Assembly (NCBI GenBank): GCA_963801105.1
Contig: CAWDDH010000003.1
Span: 3,596,001-3,660,000 of the forward strand
Reading direction: 5' to 3'
From: JAENVU01 sp963801105
Lineage (GTDB): Bacteria; Actinomycetota; Acidimicrobiia; IMCC26256; JAENVU01
DNA: 64,000 bases
Part shown: piece after piece, positions 26,016 to 34,373 of the stretch
Layout of the letters: each line of letters begins with the position of its first letter
Position numbering within the stretch: position 1 is the first letter of the stretch
Program-made: the position numbers and the translations under genes
Notes under the pieces: model-generated
Seen by the model: the letters and a program-made list of their open reading frames with translations, nothing else
The model's database searches: none
Told to the model about the DNA's origin: nothing

Positions 26016-27311
26016 TCAGGAGAGGTCGGCGGCGAAGAGGCAGTTCCACGGGTCGTTGTGCACCTGGTCGGCATCCGCGGCGTCGAGATCCTCTACGTCC
26101 TTGGGCGTCGCGATCATGCCCGGTGCGCAGTACAGCTGCCGCTGATCGGGCAAGGTCACCGTGGCCAGCGCACCAGCAGTGGCCAGCGGTCCGGCGTAGA
26201 GCGCCAGTCCGTCGGCAACGACGGGCACCGGCACGTGCGTGCCGCCGATCAGCTCCATGTCGACGGTGCTGCCGGCGGGCACCAGGAACCCGAGCAGGTC
26301 GTACGGGGAGGTCTCGGTCGAGTCGATCGGGAACCCGACGAGGTCGTCGTCGCCGGTCGCCGGACCCAGCGGACCGATGCAGTAGCCGCCGTCCTTGCCG
26401 GGCCTGGCCTGGGGCACATACGTCGGGTCGGAGTCGACCTTCCAGCAGGTGCCGCCGTCTGACGATGGCGCTCGGAGGACGCGATACCGGACGCCCCCCG
26501 CGGCTCCGCCCGCGGCCTCGGTGTACGGCCCGGTCGCGTGCGGAGCCGGCGGGACCTTGTAGATCTGATTCGCGGGTGGCGGCGACACGGTCACGTCGTG
26601 GCCGGCGCCGATGTCGTAGGTGCTGGTGACGCCCTGGGGAGTCCGGAGCGAGATCCGGACCGGCCGGCCCGAGGCCGTGGTCCACACGGTGACGGCGAGA
26701 GCACCAACCGTCGTGATCGCCGGTCCGGTCAGCGTCGCGCGGTATCCGGCGCGGCGCGTCCCGGCAACGTCGGCCGCGGGCACATCACGGAACCGGGCAT
26801 GCGCGGCGTCGAGCGCCCGCATCAGCGCGAGCGGGTCGTAGGGCTGGGTCACCGACTCGACGATCGGTGTCGTCGGGGCCACCCCCAACCACGGGGGTTG
26901 CGTCGGCGCGCGCAGAACGACGAGTCCCACGCCAAAGCCCACCCGACCCATGCCCTTGGCACTGGCTCGCTTCACCCACGCCTGGTTCCCGTCGCGGCGC
27001 CACGTGACCGCCACGAGCTTGTTGTTCACGGCTATCGGGAAGCGCTCGTCGATCTTCCTCGTCGTCCCGGAGCCGATTCGCCCGCGGATCGCACCCTTGG
27101 TGGCGCTGCCCTGCTTCGCGGACTTCGGCGGGTGATCGAGCCGGCCGGTTCCGTTGATGGCGATCGCTCCCTGACTCCGCAGCGCACGGGCCGCGTCAGC
27201 AGGGCGGAACGTCGCGGGACCGGCAGGCCGGCTCGTGCCCGAGCTACAGCCCGCCAGCGCCAAGACGGCGGTGAGCGTCACCGTGCCTATGGAGACACGT
27301 CGTCGATGCAC
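26016..27311 (-). CDS. putative lipoprotein of unknown function
   Basis: A 431-residue exported protein. From the GTG at 27311 the reading is HRRRVSIGTVTLTAVLALAGCSS, a short lipoprotein signal with lipobox LAGC. Residues of about 30-140 contain ALRSQGAIAINGTGRLD and AVTWRRDGNQAWVKRA, reminiscent of LppX/LprG-like beta-cradle lipoproteins in which a small exported domain binds a lipid or glycan; this is only a resemblance. The C-terminal part (GGTCWKVDSDPTYVP, LYCAPGMIATP, NDPWNCLFAADLS) has a few cysteines. The longer upstream frame has no coding character. It is convergent with the lipoprotein gene ending at 25978, with a 37-bp gap. Confidence 0.72.
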   Translation of the reverse strand: MHRRRVSIGTVTLTAVLALAGCSSGTSRPAGPATFRPADAARALRSQGAIAINGTGRLDHPPKSAKQGSATKGAIRGRIGSGTTRKIDERFPIAVNNKLVAVTWRRDGNQAWVKRASAKGMGRVGFGVGLVVLRAPTQPPWLGVAPTTPIVESVTQPYDPLALMRALDAAHARFRDVPAADVAGTRRAGYRATLTGPAITTVGALAVTVWTTASGRPVRISLRTPQGVTSTYDIGAGHDVTVSPPPANQIYKVPPAPHATGPYTEAAGGAAGGVRYRVLRAPSSDGGTCWKVDSDPTYVPQARPGKDGGYCIGPLGPATGDDDLVGFPIDSTETSPYDLLGFLVPAGSTVDMELIGGTHVPVPVVADGLALYAGPLATAGALATVTLPDQRQLYCAPGMIATPKDVEDLDAADADQVHNDPWNCLFAADLS

Positions 27312-27502
27312 TCTGGGATACTCGCGCGCGCCGGGCGAACTCGGGACGCGGAGGGACCGCCGGGTCCACCGTGCGGCCGCTCTTCGCGACACGCGAGTCG
27401 GGATGTCAGGGCGTAGGCAGGTTCGGCCGTGGTGCCGTGGTGGATCACCAGCAGGGCCTGCCGGGTGTTCGCGCATCGCAGCATCTCGCCGATCGCGAGC
27501 AT
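27287..27502 (-). CDS. doubtful small coding region (71 aa) downstream of the priming transferase
   Basis: An open frame from ATG 27502, in the same phase as the sugar transferase and lying just past its stop. The first half has genome-typical GC-rich third positions and a protein-like sequence (AIGEMLRCANTRQALLVIHHG). The second half decays and overlaps the lipoprotein start. It could be a remnant of a longer protein, a small protein, or chance. No family is recognised. Confidence 0.25.
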   Translation of the reverse strand: MLAIGEMLRCANTRQALLVIHHGTTAEPAYALTSRLACREERPHGGPGGPSASRVRPARASIPECIDDVSP

Positions 27503-27544
27503 CGGGTCGGAGGAGCGGTCGAACGCGTCCCGACGACAGCCTGA

Positions 27545-28240
27545 TCAGCTGCCGGATCGACCCAGCGCGGCCGGGACGGTGCGGAAGAGGATTTGCAGGT
27601 CCGTGCGCAGGCTCACCGTCGCGACGTACTCGAGGTCCACGTCCGTGTAGAGGTGCATGAGACCCTCGCCCCGGCGCGAGATCTGCCACAAACCGGTGAG
27701 CCCCGGCTTCACGAGGTGACGCTGGTGCTGCCACGGCTCGTACCTCTCGACGATCTCGACGAGCTCGGGTCGGGGACCGACCAGGCTCATCTCGCCGCGC
27801 GCGACGTTCCAGAGCTGGGGCAGCTCGTCGAGACTCCACTTGCGCAACCGCCGACCGAGCCCGGTGTGGCGCGGGTCCTCGTCGCTCTTGTGGGTGAGGC
27901 GACGGTCCTGGCTGACCGAGAGGGCGCGCTGACGCCGGTCCTGGCGCATCGTGCGGAACTTCACGACGTCGAAGGGGACGCCGTCGAGTCCGCAGCGGGG
28001 CTGGCGGAACAACACCGGGTGGCCGATCCGCAACCGGACGGCGATCGCGACGAGCGCGAGGAGCGGGCTCGCGAGCACGAGCAGGATCGAGCCGACCACC
28101 CGATCGAAGATCGGCTTGGTGACCCTGACGTAGAAGCTCCGGGGTGGTGCCACGAAGGAGAGGTGTCGATGCTCGCCGGGACCCGATGCCAGCGGCGCGG
28201 ATTCGGCGCTCATGGCCGGTTCATTCGACACGTTCACCAC
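27545..28240 (-). CDS. priming sugar (phosphoglycosyl) transferase, single-domain PglC/WcaJ-C type
   Basis: Bacterial sugar transferase that moves a sugar-1-phosphate onto undecaprenyl phosphate, starting glycan assembly at the inner face. At 231 aa it is a small monotopic form. One hydrophobic segment follows the basic KPIFDRVVGS (residues of about 45-70). The catalytic core shows PVLFRQPRCGLDG, VVKFRTMR, RKWSLDELPQLWNVARGEMSLVGPRPE with its Asp-Glu pair, and VKPGLTGLWQISRRG. The start at 28240 has upstream alternatives but covers the whole domain. It is probably the first enzyme of the pathway built by the genes to its left. The LPXTG gene terminator precedes it. Confidence 0.93.
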   Translation of the reverse strand: MVNVSNEPAMSAESAPLASGPGEHRHLSFVAPPRSFYVRVTKPIFDRVVGSILLVLASPLLALVAIAVRLRIGHPVLFRQPRCGLDGVPFDVVKFRTMRQDRRQRALSVSQDRRLTHKSDEDPRHTGLGRRLRKWSLDELPQLWNVARGEMSLVGPRPELVEIVERYEPWQHQRHLVKPGLTGLWQISRRGEGLMHLYTDVDLEYVATVSLRTDLQILFRTVPAALGRSGS

Positions 28241-28285
28241 CGCGCCTGAGACACGGCCGTCGAAGTCACCACAATCCGGACGCGA

Positions 28286-28314
28286 GAACGCGGCCGGCTG
28301 GGCCGGCCGCGTTC
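28286..28314 (-). terminator. 13-bp perfect hairpin after the LPXTG gene
   Basis: GAACGCGGCCGGC (28286-28298) pairs with GCCGGCCGCGTTC (28302-28314) across a 3-nt loop. It lies 25 nt past the stop of the LPXTG gene and upstream of the priming transferase, so it should end the LPXTG transcript. No U-tract follows. Confidence 0.75.
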
Positions 28315-28338
28315 CGCAGTCATGAGGACCATCCTCGG

Positions 28339-28629
28339 TCAGGCAATCACCCGGCGCCGCGACTGGCGCACGATCACGACACCTGCGAGCACCGCGCCCG
28401 CACCGATGGCTGCGAGCCCGGCCGCGTCACCACCGGTGAACGGGAGCGTCGCCGACTTGGCGGCGGTCGCGCCCTGCACCTGGGAGCCGGGGTCGTTGGG
28501 GGTGTTGGAGCCGCCACCGCCGGGGTACGGAGCTGCGAACGCCGTGACGGGAGCAAGCGTCCCGAACACGATGCCGCTGACCGCAACCACCTTGAGCGCC
28601 CGACCGGCGAACTTCCGCTGCTTCTCCAC
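28339..28629 (-). CDS. small LPXTG-type cell-wall-anchored protein
   Basis: A 96-residue exported protein. GTG at 28629 has GGAGG 9 nt upstream. A signal peptide (KVVAVSGIVFGTLAPVTAFAA) is followed by a Gly/Pro/Asn-rich stretch of only about 35 residues, the sortase motif LPFTG near residue 62, a hydrophobic helix (LAAIGAGAVLAGVVIV) and the basic tail RQSRRRVIA. After both cleavages only about 35 residues would remain on the wall, too few for a folded domain, so it may be a wall-linked peptide or spacer. It has its own sigma70-like promoter (28706-28734) and a hairpin terminator, thus a single-gene transcript. Confidence 0.85.
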   Translation of the reverse strand: MEKQRKFAGRALKVVAVSGIVFGTLAPVTAFAAPYPGGGGSNTPNDPGSQVQGATAAKSATLPFTGGDAAGLAAIGAGAVLAGVVIVRQSRRRVIA

Positions 28630-28650
28630 GTTGCTTGACCTCCACTGCCC

Positions 28651-28665
28651 GATCGGTCACCGATC
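28651..28665. promoter_or_regulatory. 15-nt palindrome in the LPXTG leader
   Basis: GATCGGT-C-ACCGATC is a perfect 7+7 inverted repeat between the promoter and the ribosome binding site of the LPXTG gene. It may be an operator or a small leader hairpin; the sequence alone does not decide. Confidence 0.4.
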
Positions 28666-28705
28666 CGGGTTCCGTCCCCGCTCACTGCGCGAGGAATGCT
28701 CACGC

Positions 28706-28734
28706 AATGTACAAGCTGTCCACGGACCGTGCAA
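28706..28734 (-). promoter_or_regulatory. sigma70-type promoter of the LPXTG gene
   Basis: On the minus strand TTGCAC (28734-28729) is spaced exactly 17 nt from TACATT (28711-28706). Both are close to the -35/-10 consensus and lie in a locally AT-richer stretch. A transcript would start near 28699, with a leader of about 70 nt before the GTG at 28629. Confidence 0.65.
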
Positions 28735-28802
28735 GGCCAAATCGGGAAAAATCACCCAACTTGATAGGTCATTCGGGCTGTTTCGTCGGGTCCCTTGGCC
28801 CC

Positions 28803-30614
28803 TCACCACTCCAGCAGCCGGGGCCCGTCGTCGTCCCAGTTCTGGCCGTCCATCGAGTACTGCACGGCCGGGTAGCGGGCCGAGGGAATCACGTCGAGGT
28901 GCTCGGAGCCCCGCGGGAGGGTGAAGGTCACGGTCGCCGCCGCGTGCCCGCCGCGCAACGCCCGGATGTCGCCCGCCTCGACGCGGGTCGTGCCGTCCGG
29001 ACCCGAGGCCACGAGGCGCTCCACACCGTCGAGGTGGATGTCGTACGCGGTGCGCGGCACGTTCACGGCCAGGATCCCGCGGTACTCCCCCGCCACCAGA
29101 TCCGAGAACGGGTACGGGCCCTGCACGTAGCGGTTCAGGCCCTCGACCGGCGCCTCGTTGCTCACGATGATCGTCGCGGTCACCCTGGTCCCGGTGGGAA
29201 CCGCCTCCCGCTTCAGGACGACCGCGGTCCGGACGAACTGGTCGAGCTTGTTCCCCGCCCGGTTCTCGAGCGAGACCATGAAGCCGTCGCGAGGGAGCAC
29301 GCCCGAGACCCCGGCCGCCTCCCACCCGCGCTGCTGGGTGGGGTGACTCGACCAGAACAGGACGTGGCGGCCACGCGCGGCGCTGCGGAGGTCGTCGACG
29401 AGGTTCGCGACGTTCCAACCCGCCTTGTCGAGCTGCTCGACGATCGCGCGGGCGATCACGCCGTTGCGCTCGCGCCGCTGATCGTTGAACGGGAGGTCCG
29501 ACTCCGGGTCGGCGAGGTCCGCCGGGTAGTCCAGGTACTGCTGGAGCAGGATCTCCTTGACGACGTTGCCGGCGTCGATCGTCGTGCCCTCGACGTCCAC
29601 GGGGCCCGAAACCTTCACGAGCGCGCGCAGCGCGATGGGATCGAGCGCGAGGACACCGTCGACCTGCTCTCCCGTCTTCGCCTTCCACATCTCCGCCGCG
29701 AGGCGGCCGGTCTCGGCGAACTGCGGCGACATCGCGAGGTACCGCCACTCCTGGGTCGGGTCGAGCCATCCCCACCGGTCCGCGTAGTCGCCGCCGACCG
29801 GGACCGCCCCGGCCGGGAGGGCCAGATCGGCGACCGACGTCATCGGTCCCAAGGTGAACTCGCCGTCCGCGATGTCGAGGACCCCGGCGGAGAGGAGCAT
29901 CCCGGAGCCGGCGCGCATCTCCGCGTTGTTGGCCGCGAGCACGAGGTACTTCGACGGGCCCTTGGCCATCGCCTCGATGCCGTTCGACGCGAGGTGCACG
30001 TCGCGCATGGCCCGCTGCGCCTTGTGGAGCTGGGTGGCGAACTTGTCGCGTGCGTCCGCGAGCGGCGCGATGAGCGCGTCACCCGGCCCGAGCCCGATGC
30101 CGCGCAGGCGCGCCGACGCCGCCCCGCCGATTCGCCCGAGCTGCTCGACGAGCGCGACGCGATCGGCACCGGACCGGGTGGTGGTGTCGAGCTGCTTGGT
30201 CGATGCCTCCATCGTGTCGACGCCGACCTCGACCACCCGCGACGCCCCGGAGGTGAGCGCACGCACCGAGCGAACCTGCCGGCCGACGACGGGGAGCACC
30301 TGGAACGGCGTCAGGAAGAAGGAGCCGGCGGCGGAGGCGGCGGCGTCGAAGTCGGCCCGGGCGGCGCGCATGTCCGAGAGCCCCCGGCCACGGATCAACT
30401 CGGCGGGATCGAGGTTCTGCTGCGCGACCTGCAGGCGGTCGAGCCCCACCTGGGCGTGCCGACGGGCCTGGACCAGCTGGTAGGTCGCCACCGCGGTCCA
30501 GCCGACCAGCACGACCAGGACGGCGACGACGACCGGCCAGCGCCGGCGGCGGGTGGGTGGACGCGTCCCGGCGGTCGGCGGCGCAGTCGTCACCCCTGGA
30601 TCGTACGGGCCCAT
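28803..30614 (-). CDS. DUF4012 domain-containing membrane-anchored protein
   Basis: A 603-residue protein with a single N-terminal membrane helix (WPVVVAVLVVLVGWTAVATYQL, residues of about 26-47) and a large extracytoplasmic part. Residues of about 60-190 are helical (AARADFDAAASAAGSFF, coiled). From about 225 the DUF4012 signature is clear: YLVLAANNAEMRAGSGMLLSAGVL, then VDGVLALDPIALRALVKVSGPV. The family is often found in polysaccharide loci of actinobacteria and CPR bacteria; its biochemical role is not known. The 3' end lies 69 nt from the LPXTG promoter. It is divergent, with a 57-bp gap, from the RecB-like pair. Confidence 0.88.
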   Translation of the reverse strand: MGPYDPGVTTAPPTAGTRPPTRRRRWPVVVAVLVVLVGWTAVATYQLVQARRHAQVGLDRLQVAQQNLDPAELIRGRGLSDMRAARADFDAAASAAGSFFLTPFQVLPVVGRQVRSVRALTSGASRVVEVGVDTMEASTKQLDTTTRSGADRVALVEQLGRIGGAASARLRGIGLGPGDALIAPLADARDKFATQLHKAQRAMRDVHLASNGIEAMAKGPSKYLVLAANNAEMRAGSGMLLSAGVLDIADGEFTLGPMTSVADLALPAGAVPVGGDYADRWGWLDPTQEWRYLAMSPQFAETGRLAAEMWKAKTGEQVDGVLALDPIALRALVKVSGPVDVEGTTIDAGNVVKEILLQQYLDYPADLADPESDLPFNDQRRERNGVIARAIVEQLDKAGWNVANLVDDLRSAARGRHVLFWSSHPTQQRGWEAAGVSGVLPRDGFMVSLENRAGNKLDQFVRTAVVLKREAVPTGTRVTATIIVSNEAPVEGLNRYVQGPYPFSDLVAGEYRGILAVNVPRTAYDIHLDGVERLVASGPDGTTRVEAGDIRALRGGHAAATVTFTLPRGSEHLDVIPSARYPAVQYSMDGQNWDDDGPRLLEW

Positions 30615-30671
30615 GCCTCGATTGTCGGTTCACCGTCGGGGGTCCCTGAGCACCGCTACGGTCCCGGCAGG

Positions 30672-31376
30672 ATGGACGACGAGCTGCCGAAGATCACGTT
30701 GCGCCAGCTGGCGACGGCGGAGCGCACCTGTCCGCGCCGTCTGGCCCTGGATCTCGATGGCCAGCGCGCGAACCGGCCGGCCGACCGTCAGTACCGGGTC
30801 GCCAACCAGCTCGAGGCGGACGCCCGGCTCGCCCACGCCACACTCGGAGTGCCCGACGCCCGCCACTTCCGTCCGACCGACGACCTCCACGTCGAGGAGG
30901 CGCGCGTCTACGAGCTGGCCGCTGCCTGGTACGTGGCCCTCTTCGGCGACGAACCCCGACGGACCGCCGACGAGGACACGGACCGCTTCGAGACGGTCGC
31001 GCGGCGTACCGGCGTTCGGCTCGTCGGACCAGCCGGTCTCGCGCTCGAGACCGCGGACGGCGGACGCGAGCTGCGGCTGCTCTCGCTCGGCGCCCCGTTC
31101 GTGGAGGAGCTCCTCGAGTCCCCGGGAACCCGGTTCGCGCTCCTACGCCGGGCCCGCTGGACCCGCCTCGGTGAGCTGCGGGTGGTCCGGGCCGACCTGC
31201 TCGAGGGCTGGTCGGTCACCGAGACCCTCGACGGCGCGACGGCCTGGGACGAGCTCGTCGCCTGGTTCGGTGAGCGGCTCGCGGTCATACGGGCCCAGGC
31301 CGATCGCTCGGCCCCGCGCACCGGCTGGGAGTGCGCCCGGTGTCGCTACATCGCGGGCTGCGCGGCCGTCCGATGA
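30672..31376 (+). CDS. RecB-like Fe-S protein lacking evident nuclease motifs
   Basis: A 234-residue cytoplasmic protein. The N-terminal LRQLATAERTCPRRLALDLDG and C-terminal WECARCRYIAGC have the one-plus-three cysteine arrangement (C...CxxCx5C) that holds a 4Fe-4S cluster in AddB/Cas4-type PD-(D/E)XK nucleases. The middle lacks the expected H...D...ExK residues, so the nuclease centre appears absent or highly diverged. ATG at 30672 fits the homology start. Its stop overlaps the next gene by 4 nt, and that gene carries the same cysteine pattern with the nuclease motifs. The two could form a heterodimer. This is inference from motifs. Confidence 0.72.
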   Translation: MDDELPKITLRQLATAERTCPRRLALDLDGQRANRPADRQYRVANQLEADARLAHATLGVPDARHFRPTDDLHVEEARVYELAAAWYVALFGDEPRRTADEDTDRFETVARRTGVRLVGPAGLALETADGGRELRLLSLGAPFVEELLESPGTRFALLRRARWTRLGELRVVRADLLEGWSVTETLDGATAWDELVAWFGERLAVIRAQADRSAPRTGWECARCRYIAGCAAVR

Positions 31377-32137
31377 GCGGCGACCGGCTCCTGCCCGAGA
31401 TCCCGACCATCTCGCCGAGCGCGCTCGACGACTGGGAGCGCTGCCCCCGGCTGTATCTCGACCGGCATCTCCTCCGGCTGCCGCCGAGCGACGCGGGATC
31501 CAGCTCGGAGGTGGGCAACCTGGTCCACGACCTGTTGCGGCTGCTGCACCGGCAGGGCGACTGTCACGACTCCGAGCTCCGCCGCGCCACGCTCGAGAAC
31601 CACGGCCAGTCGCCGGACGGCGCGATCGGGGCGATGCTGGCGCGCCACGCCGACCGCTGCCCCGCCCCGGCGCCGGCCCGCGGCCACGAGCTCGAGGTGG
31701 TCCGGGTGAGCCGGACCGGACCGGTCTGGATCGGGACCGGGCGACTCGACGCCGTCTGGGAGCACGACGGCATCCTCGACGTGCGCGACTACAAGACCGG
31801 CGCGCCGCGTGACGGCGACCTCAGCGAGGACTCCCGGGCGCGGTTGCAAGCGTGGCTCGCCGCGCCGCTGGCACCCGAGCTCCAGGTCCGGGTGCGCTAC
31901 GAGCACCTCGGCCACGACCGCGATCCGGTGGAGCTCGAGCCCGACGCCGAGGACCTCGTGCGGATCGAGCAGGACGTCACCGTGGCGATCGACGCGATCC
32001 GCCATGCCGCGGCGCACGACGATTTCTCCGGCGTCGCGGACGCCGAGATCTGCCGCACGTGCGCGTTCCGATCGATCTGCCCGGACAGCGCGGCGGCCGG
32101 CACCCCGACCTGGCCCGTCCCGACCGCTTCGAGCTGA
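31373..32137 (+). CDS. PD-(D/E)XK nuclease family protein (RecB/Cas4-like, Fe-S)
   Basis: A 254-residue predicted DNA exonuclease-type protein. Motifs in order: SALDDWERCPRLYLDRH (first cluster cysteine), EVGNLVHDLLRLLH (the G-x-x-H helix), GTGRLDAVWEHDGILDVRDYKTG (motif II Asp and motif III D-x-K; the usual ExK glutamate is Asp here) and CRTCAFRSICPD (three cluster cysteines). Such domains occur stand-alone or in AddB and Cas4, and cut or hold DNA ends in repair. ATG 31373 lies in a 4-nt overlap with the preceding paralogue. No cas genes are nearby, so a Cas4 role is not supported. Confidence 0.82.
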   Translation: MSGDRLLPEIPTISPSALDDWERCPRLYLDRHLLRLPPSDAGSSSEVGNLVHDLLRLLHRQGDCHDSELRRATLENHGQSPDGAIGAMLARHADRCPAPAPARGHELEVVRVSRTGPVWIGTGRLDAVWEHDGILDVRDYKTGAPRDGDLSEDSRARLQAWLAAPLAPELQVRVRYEHLGHDRDPVELEPDAEDLVRIEQDVTVAIDAIRHAAAHDDFSGVADAEICRTCAFRSICPDSAAAGTPTWPVPTASS

Positions 32138-32172
32138 ACGCCGCGGTGCCTGACTCCTAGGCTGCCCGGCTC

Positions 32173-33668
32173 ATGCCGATCGACCCGCGTACCCCCGTCA
32201 TCGTCGGCGTCGCCCAGGCCGGCCAGCGACTCGCCGACCCCGCCGCCGGTCTCGAGCCGATCGAGCTCATGGCGGACGCGGCGCGCGCCGCGCTCGCCGA
32301 CGCCGGAGCGGCGCTCACCGTCGACACGGTCGCGGTGGCCGAGATCATCTCGTGGCGCTACCCCGACCCGGGCGCGCTCCTGGCCCGCGTGCTCGGCATC
32401 GAGCCCCGGACGACCATCCTCACCACGACCGGCGGGAACAGCCCGCAGATGCTGCTCAACCGGCTCGCGGCCCAGATCGTCGCCGGCGATCACGACACCG
32501 TGCTCCTCGGCGGCGTGGAGTGCATGTACAGCCGGCGCCGGGCCCGGCGCCAGGAGCCGAAGGCGTGGCTCCCGTGGTCCCAACCCGACGATCCGCCGTG
32601 TCCGGACGTCTGGGGCGACGACCGCCCGGGGTCGACGCAGTACGAGATGGCCCACCGAGCGCTCGCACCGACCCAGGTGTATCCCCTGCTCGAGACCGCG
32701 CTCCGCCACGCGTCCGGTCGCGGCATCACCGAGCACCAGCGCGCGATCGGCGAGCTCTGGTCGCGGTTCGCGGCGGTCGCCGCGACCAACCCGCACGCGT
32801 GGACCCCGGTCGCGTACTCCCCCGACGAGATCCGGATCCCCTCGCCTGACAACCGCCTGGTCACCTTCCCGTACACGAAGCGCATGTGCGCCAACCTCGA
32901 CGTCGACCAGGCCGCGGTCGTGATCCTGACGTCCTACGGCACGGCGACCGCCGCCGGGATCGCCCCCGACCGGATGGTGTTCCCCCTCGCCGGGGCCGAC
33001 GCGTACGACCACTACTCCATCACCGAACGGGCATCGCTCGGCGCGTCGACTGCGATCGGGATCGCGGCGCACGCGGCGCTCGGCGCCGCCGGTCGCGTGC
33101 TCGACGACGTCGCCCGGTTCGACCTCTACTCCTGCTTCCCGTCCGCGGTACAGCTCGCGCTCGCCTCGATCGGTCTCGACGCGACCGACGACCGACCGTT
33201 CACCGTCACCGGGGGGCTGCCCTTCGCCGGTGGCCCGGGCAACGACTACGTGACCCACTCCATCGCGGCGATGGTCGAGGCCTGCCGCGCCGATCCCGGC
33301 AGCATGGGTCTGGTGACGGCACTCGGGTGGTACGCGACGAAGCACAGCGTCGGGCTGTACTCGACCGATCCGGGCACGCGCGGCTTCCGCGCGGTTCCTC
33401 CGGGAGAGACCCAGGCCCGGGTCGACGCGCTCCCCGTCGCGAGCCCGCCGGCCTGTACGACGGAACGGGGACGGTCGAGGCGACGTCGGTCGCGTTCGAC
33501 CGGGACGGCACGCCGACGATCGGCATCCTCGCGGTCCTCACCGACGACGGCCGGCGCGCACTCGCCAACTGCACCGACCCCGACGCGCTCCTGGACCAGT
33601 GCGCGACCCCGTGGGAGGGCCGACGGGTGACGCTGCGCCCGGAGGGCGACGTCAACCTCCTCGTCTGA
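32173..33668 (+). CDS. thiolase-superfamily acetyl-CoA acetyltransferase-like protein (frameshifted as read)
   Basis: A thiolase-fold protein of about 498 residues. The N-terminus (MPIDPRTPVIVGVAQAGQR) and TTTGGNSPQMLLNRLAAQI match the long acetyl-CoA acetyltransferase subfamily of actinobacteria. The usual reactive cysteine position reads as part of GGNSPQ, as in SCP2-thiolase-like members. Near 33432-33435 a CCCC run breaks the frame: up to VDALP the reading is phase 1, and PAGLYDGTGTVEATSVAFDRDG to the stop at 33668 is phase 3. Adding one C joins them. The uninterrupted phase-1 frame instead ends at 33630 with an Arg/Ser-rich non-coding tail. The role may be in acyl-CoA metabolism; the substrate is unknown. 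Confidence 0.82.
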
Positions 33669-33685
33669 CACACGCGGTGGCGCGC

Positions 33686-34330
33686 TCAGCGCGTCTGCTT
33701 CCACCCGTTCCAGTACGTGACCTCCTCGGCCGGTCGGCGGGCCGCGGGCTTGAAGTCGCCGCCGGTGAAGTAGGCGACCGGGACCAGCCCGACCTGCGTG
33801 ACGCCGTCGGGGATGCCCAGCAGCTCGGCCGCGCGGTCCGCGTGCGGCAGGTGCAGCGTGGTGAGCACCGACCCGAGCCCGCGACTGCGCAACGCGAGCT
33901 GGAAGCTCCACACCGCGGGGAAGATCGAACCGTAGGCACCCGCGGCCTCGAACGTCGCCGCGCCGTCGAGCGAGCCGTACAGACACGGGATCACGTGGAC
34001 CGGGACCTCATGGAGGTGCTCGGAGAGGTACGACGCCGAGTCGATCACCCGTGCCTGCCGGCCCGACACCTCCCCGCCGCCGAGCCCGGCGGCGAGGTAC
34101 GGCGTCGCGATGTCGCGGTACAGGTCGGCGAGCGCCGCACGGAGCCCGGCGTCGGTGACCACGATCCACCGCCACCCCTGGGTGTTCCCGCCGGTCGGCG
34201 CCTGGATCGCGAGCCGGAGGCACTCCTCCACCACCTCGGGCTCCACGGCTCGTGCGAGGTCGAGCCGCTTCCGGACCGAGCGCGTGGTCGTGAGGACGTG
34301 GTCGACGGCGGTGAGGTCCAACGCGGGCAT
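33686..34330 (-). CDS. nitroreductase-family FMN oxidoreductase
   Basis: FMN-dependent NAD(P)H oxidoreductase, 214 aa, using ATG at 34330. TTTRSVRKRLDL at the start provides the FMN-phosphate contact. APTGGNTQGWRWIVV and LGSVLTTLHL are typical of the family, as is GLVPVAYFTGGDFKPAARRPAEEV at the end. Many members reduce nitro or quinone compounds, and some actinobacterial ones act on F420 or flavin substrates; no specific substrate can be read here. A longer frame upstream crosses the divergent DUF983 gene and is rejected. The intergenic gap to that gene is 43 bp. Confidence 0.88.
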   Translation of the reverse strand: MPALDLTAVDHVLTTTRSVRKRLDLARAVEPEVVEECLRLAIQAPTGGNTQGWRWIVVTDAGLRAALADLYRDIATPYLAAGLGGGEVSGRQARVIDSASYLSEHLHEVPVHVIPCLYGSLDGAATFEAAGAYGSIFPAVWSFQLALRSRGLGSVLTTLHLPHADRAAELLGIPDGVTQVGLVPVAYFTGGDFKPAARRPAEEVTYWNGWKQTR

Positions 34331-34373
34331 GCGGTTCCGATCGGTCGGGAGTCGGGAGCTATGTTGCCCGACC

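Noticed and set aside
28635..30671. Plus-strand frame upstream of the RecB-like gene
   Set aside because: It is antisense to the DUF4012 gene with His/Arg-rich composition; homology begins only at ATG 30672.
31373..32137. Cas4 of a CRISPR system
   Set aside because: No cas genes and no regularly spaced repeats were found in the window; the motifs equally fit stand-alone RecB-like nucleases.
34110..34373. N-terminal extension of the DUF983 protein
   Set aside because: The extension is antisense to the nitroreductase N-terminus and has no membrane or zinc-binding features; GTG 34374 is sufficient.
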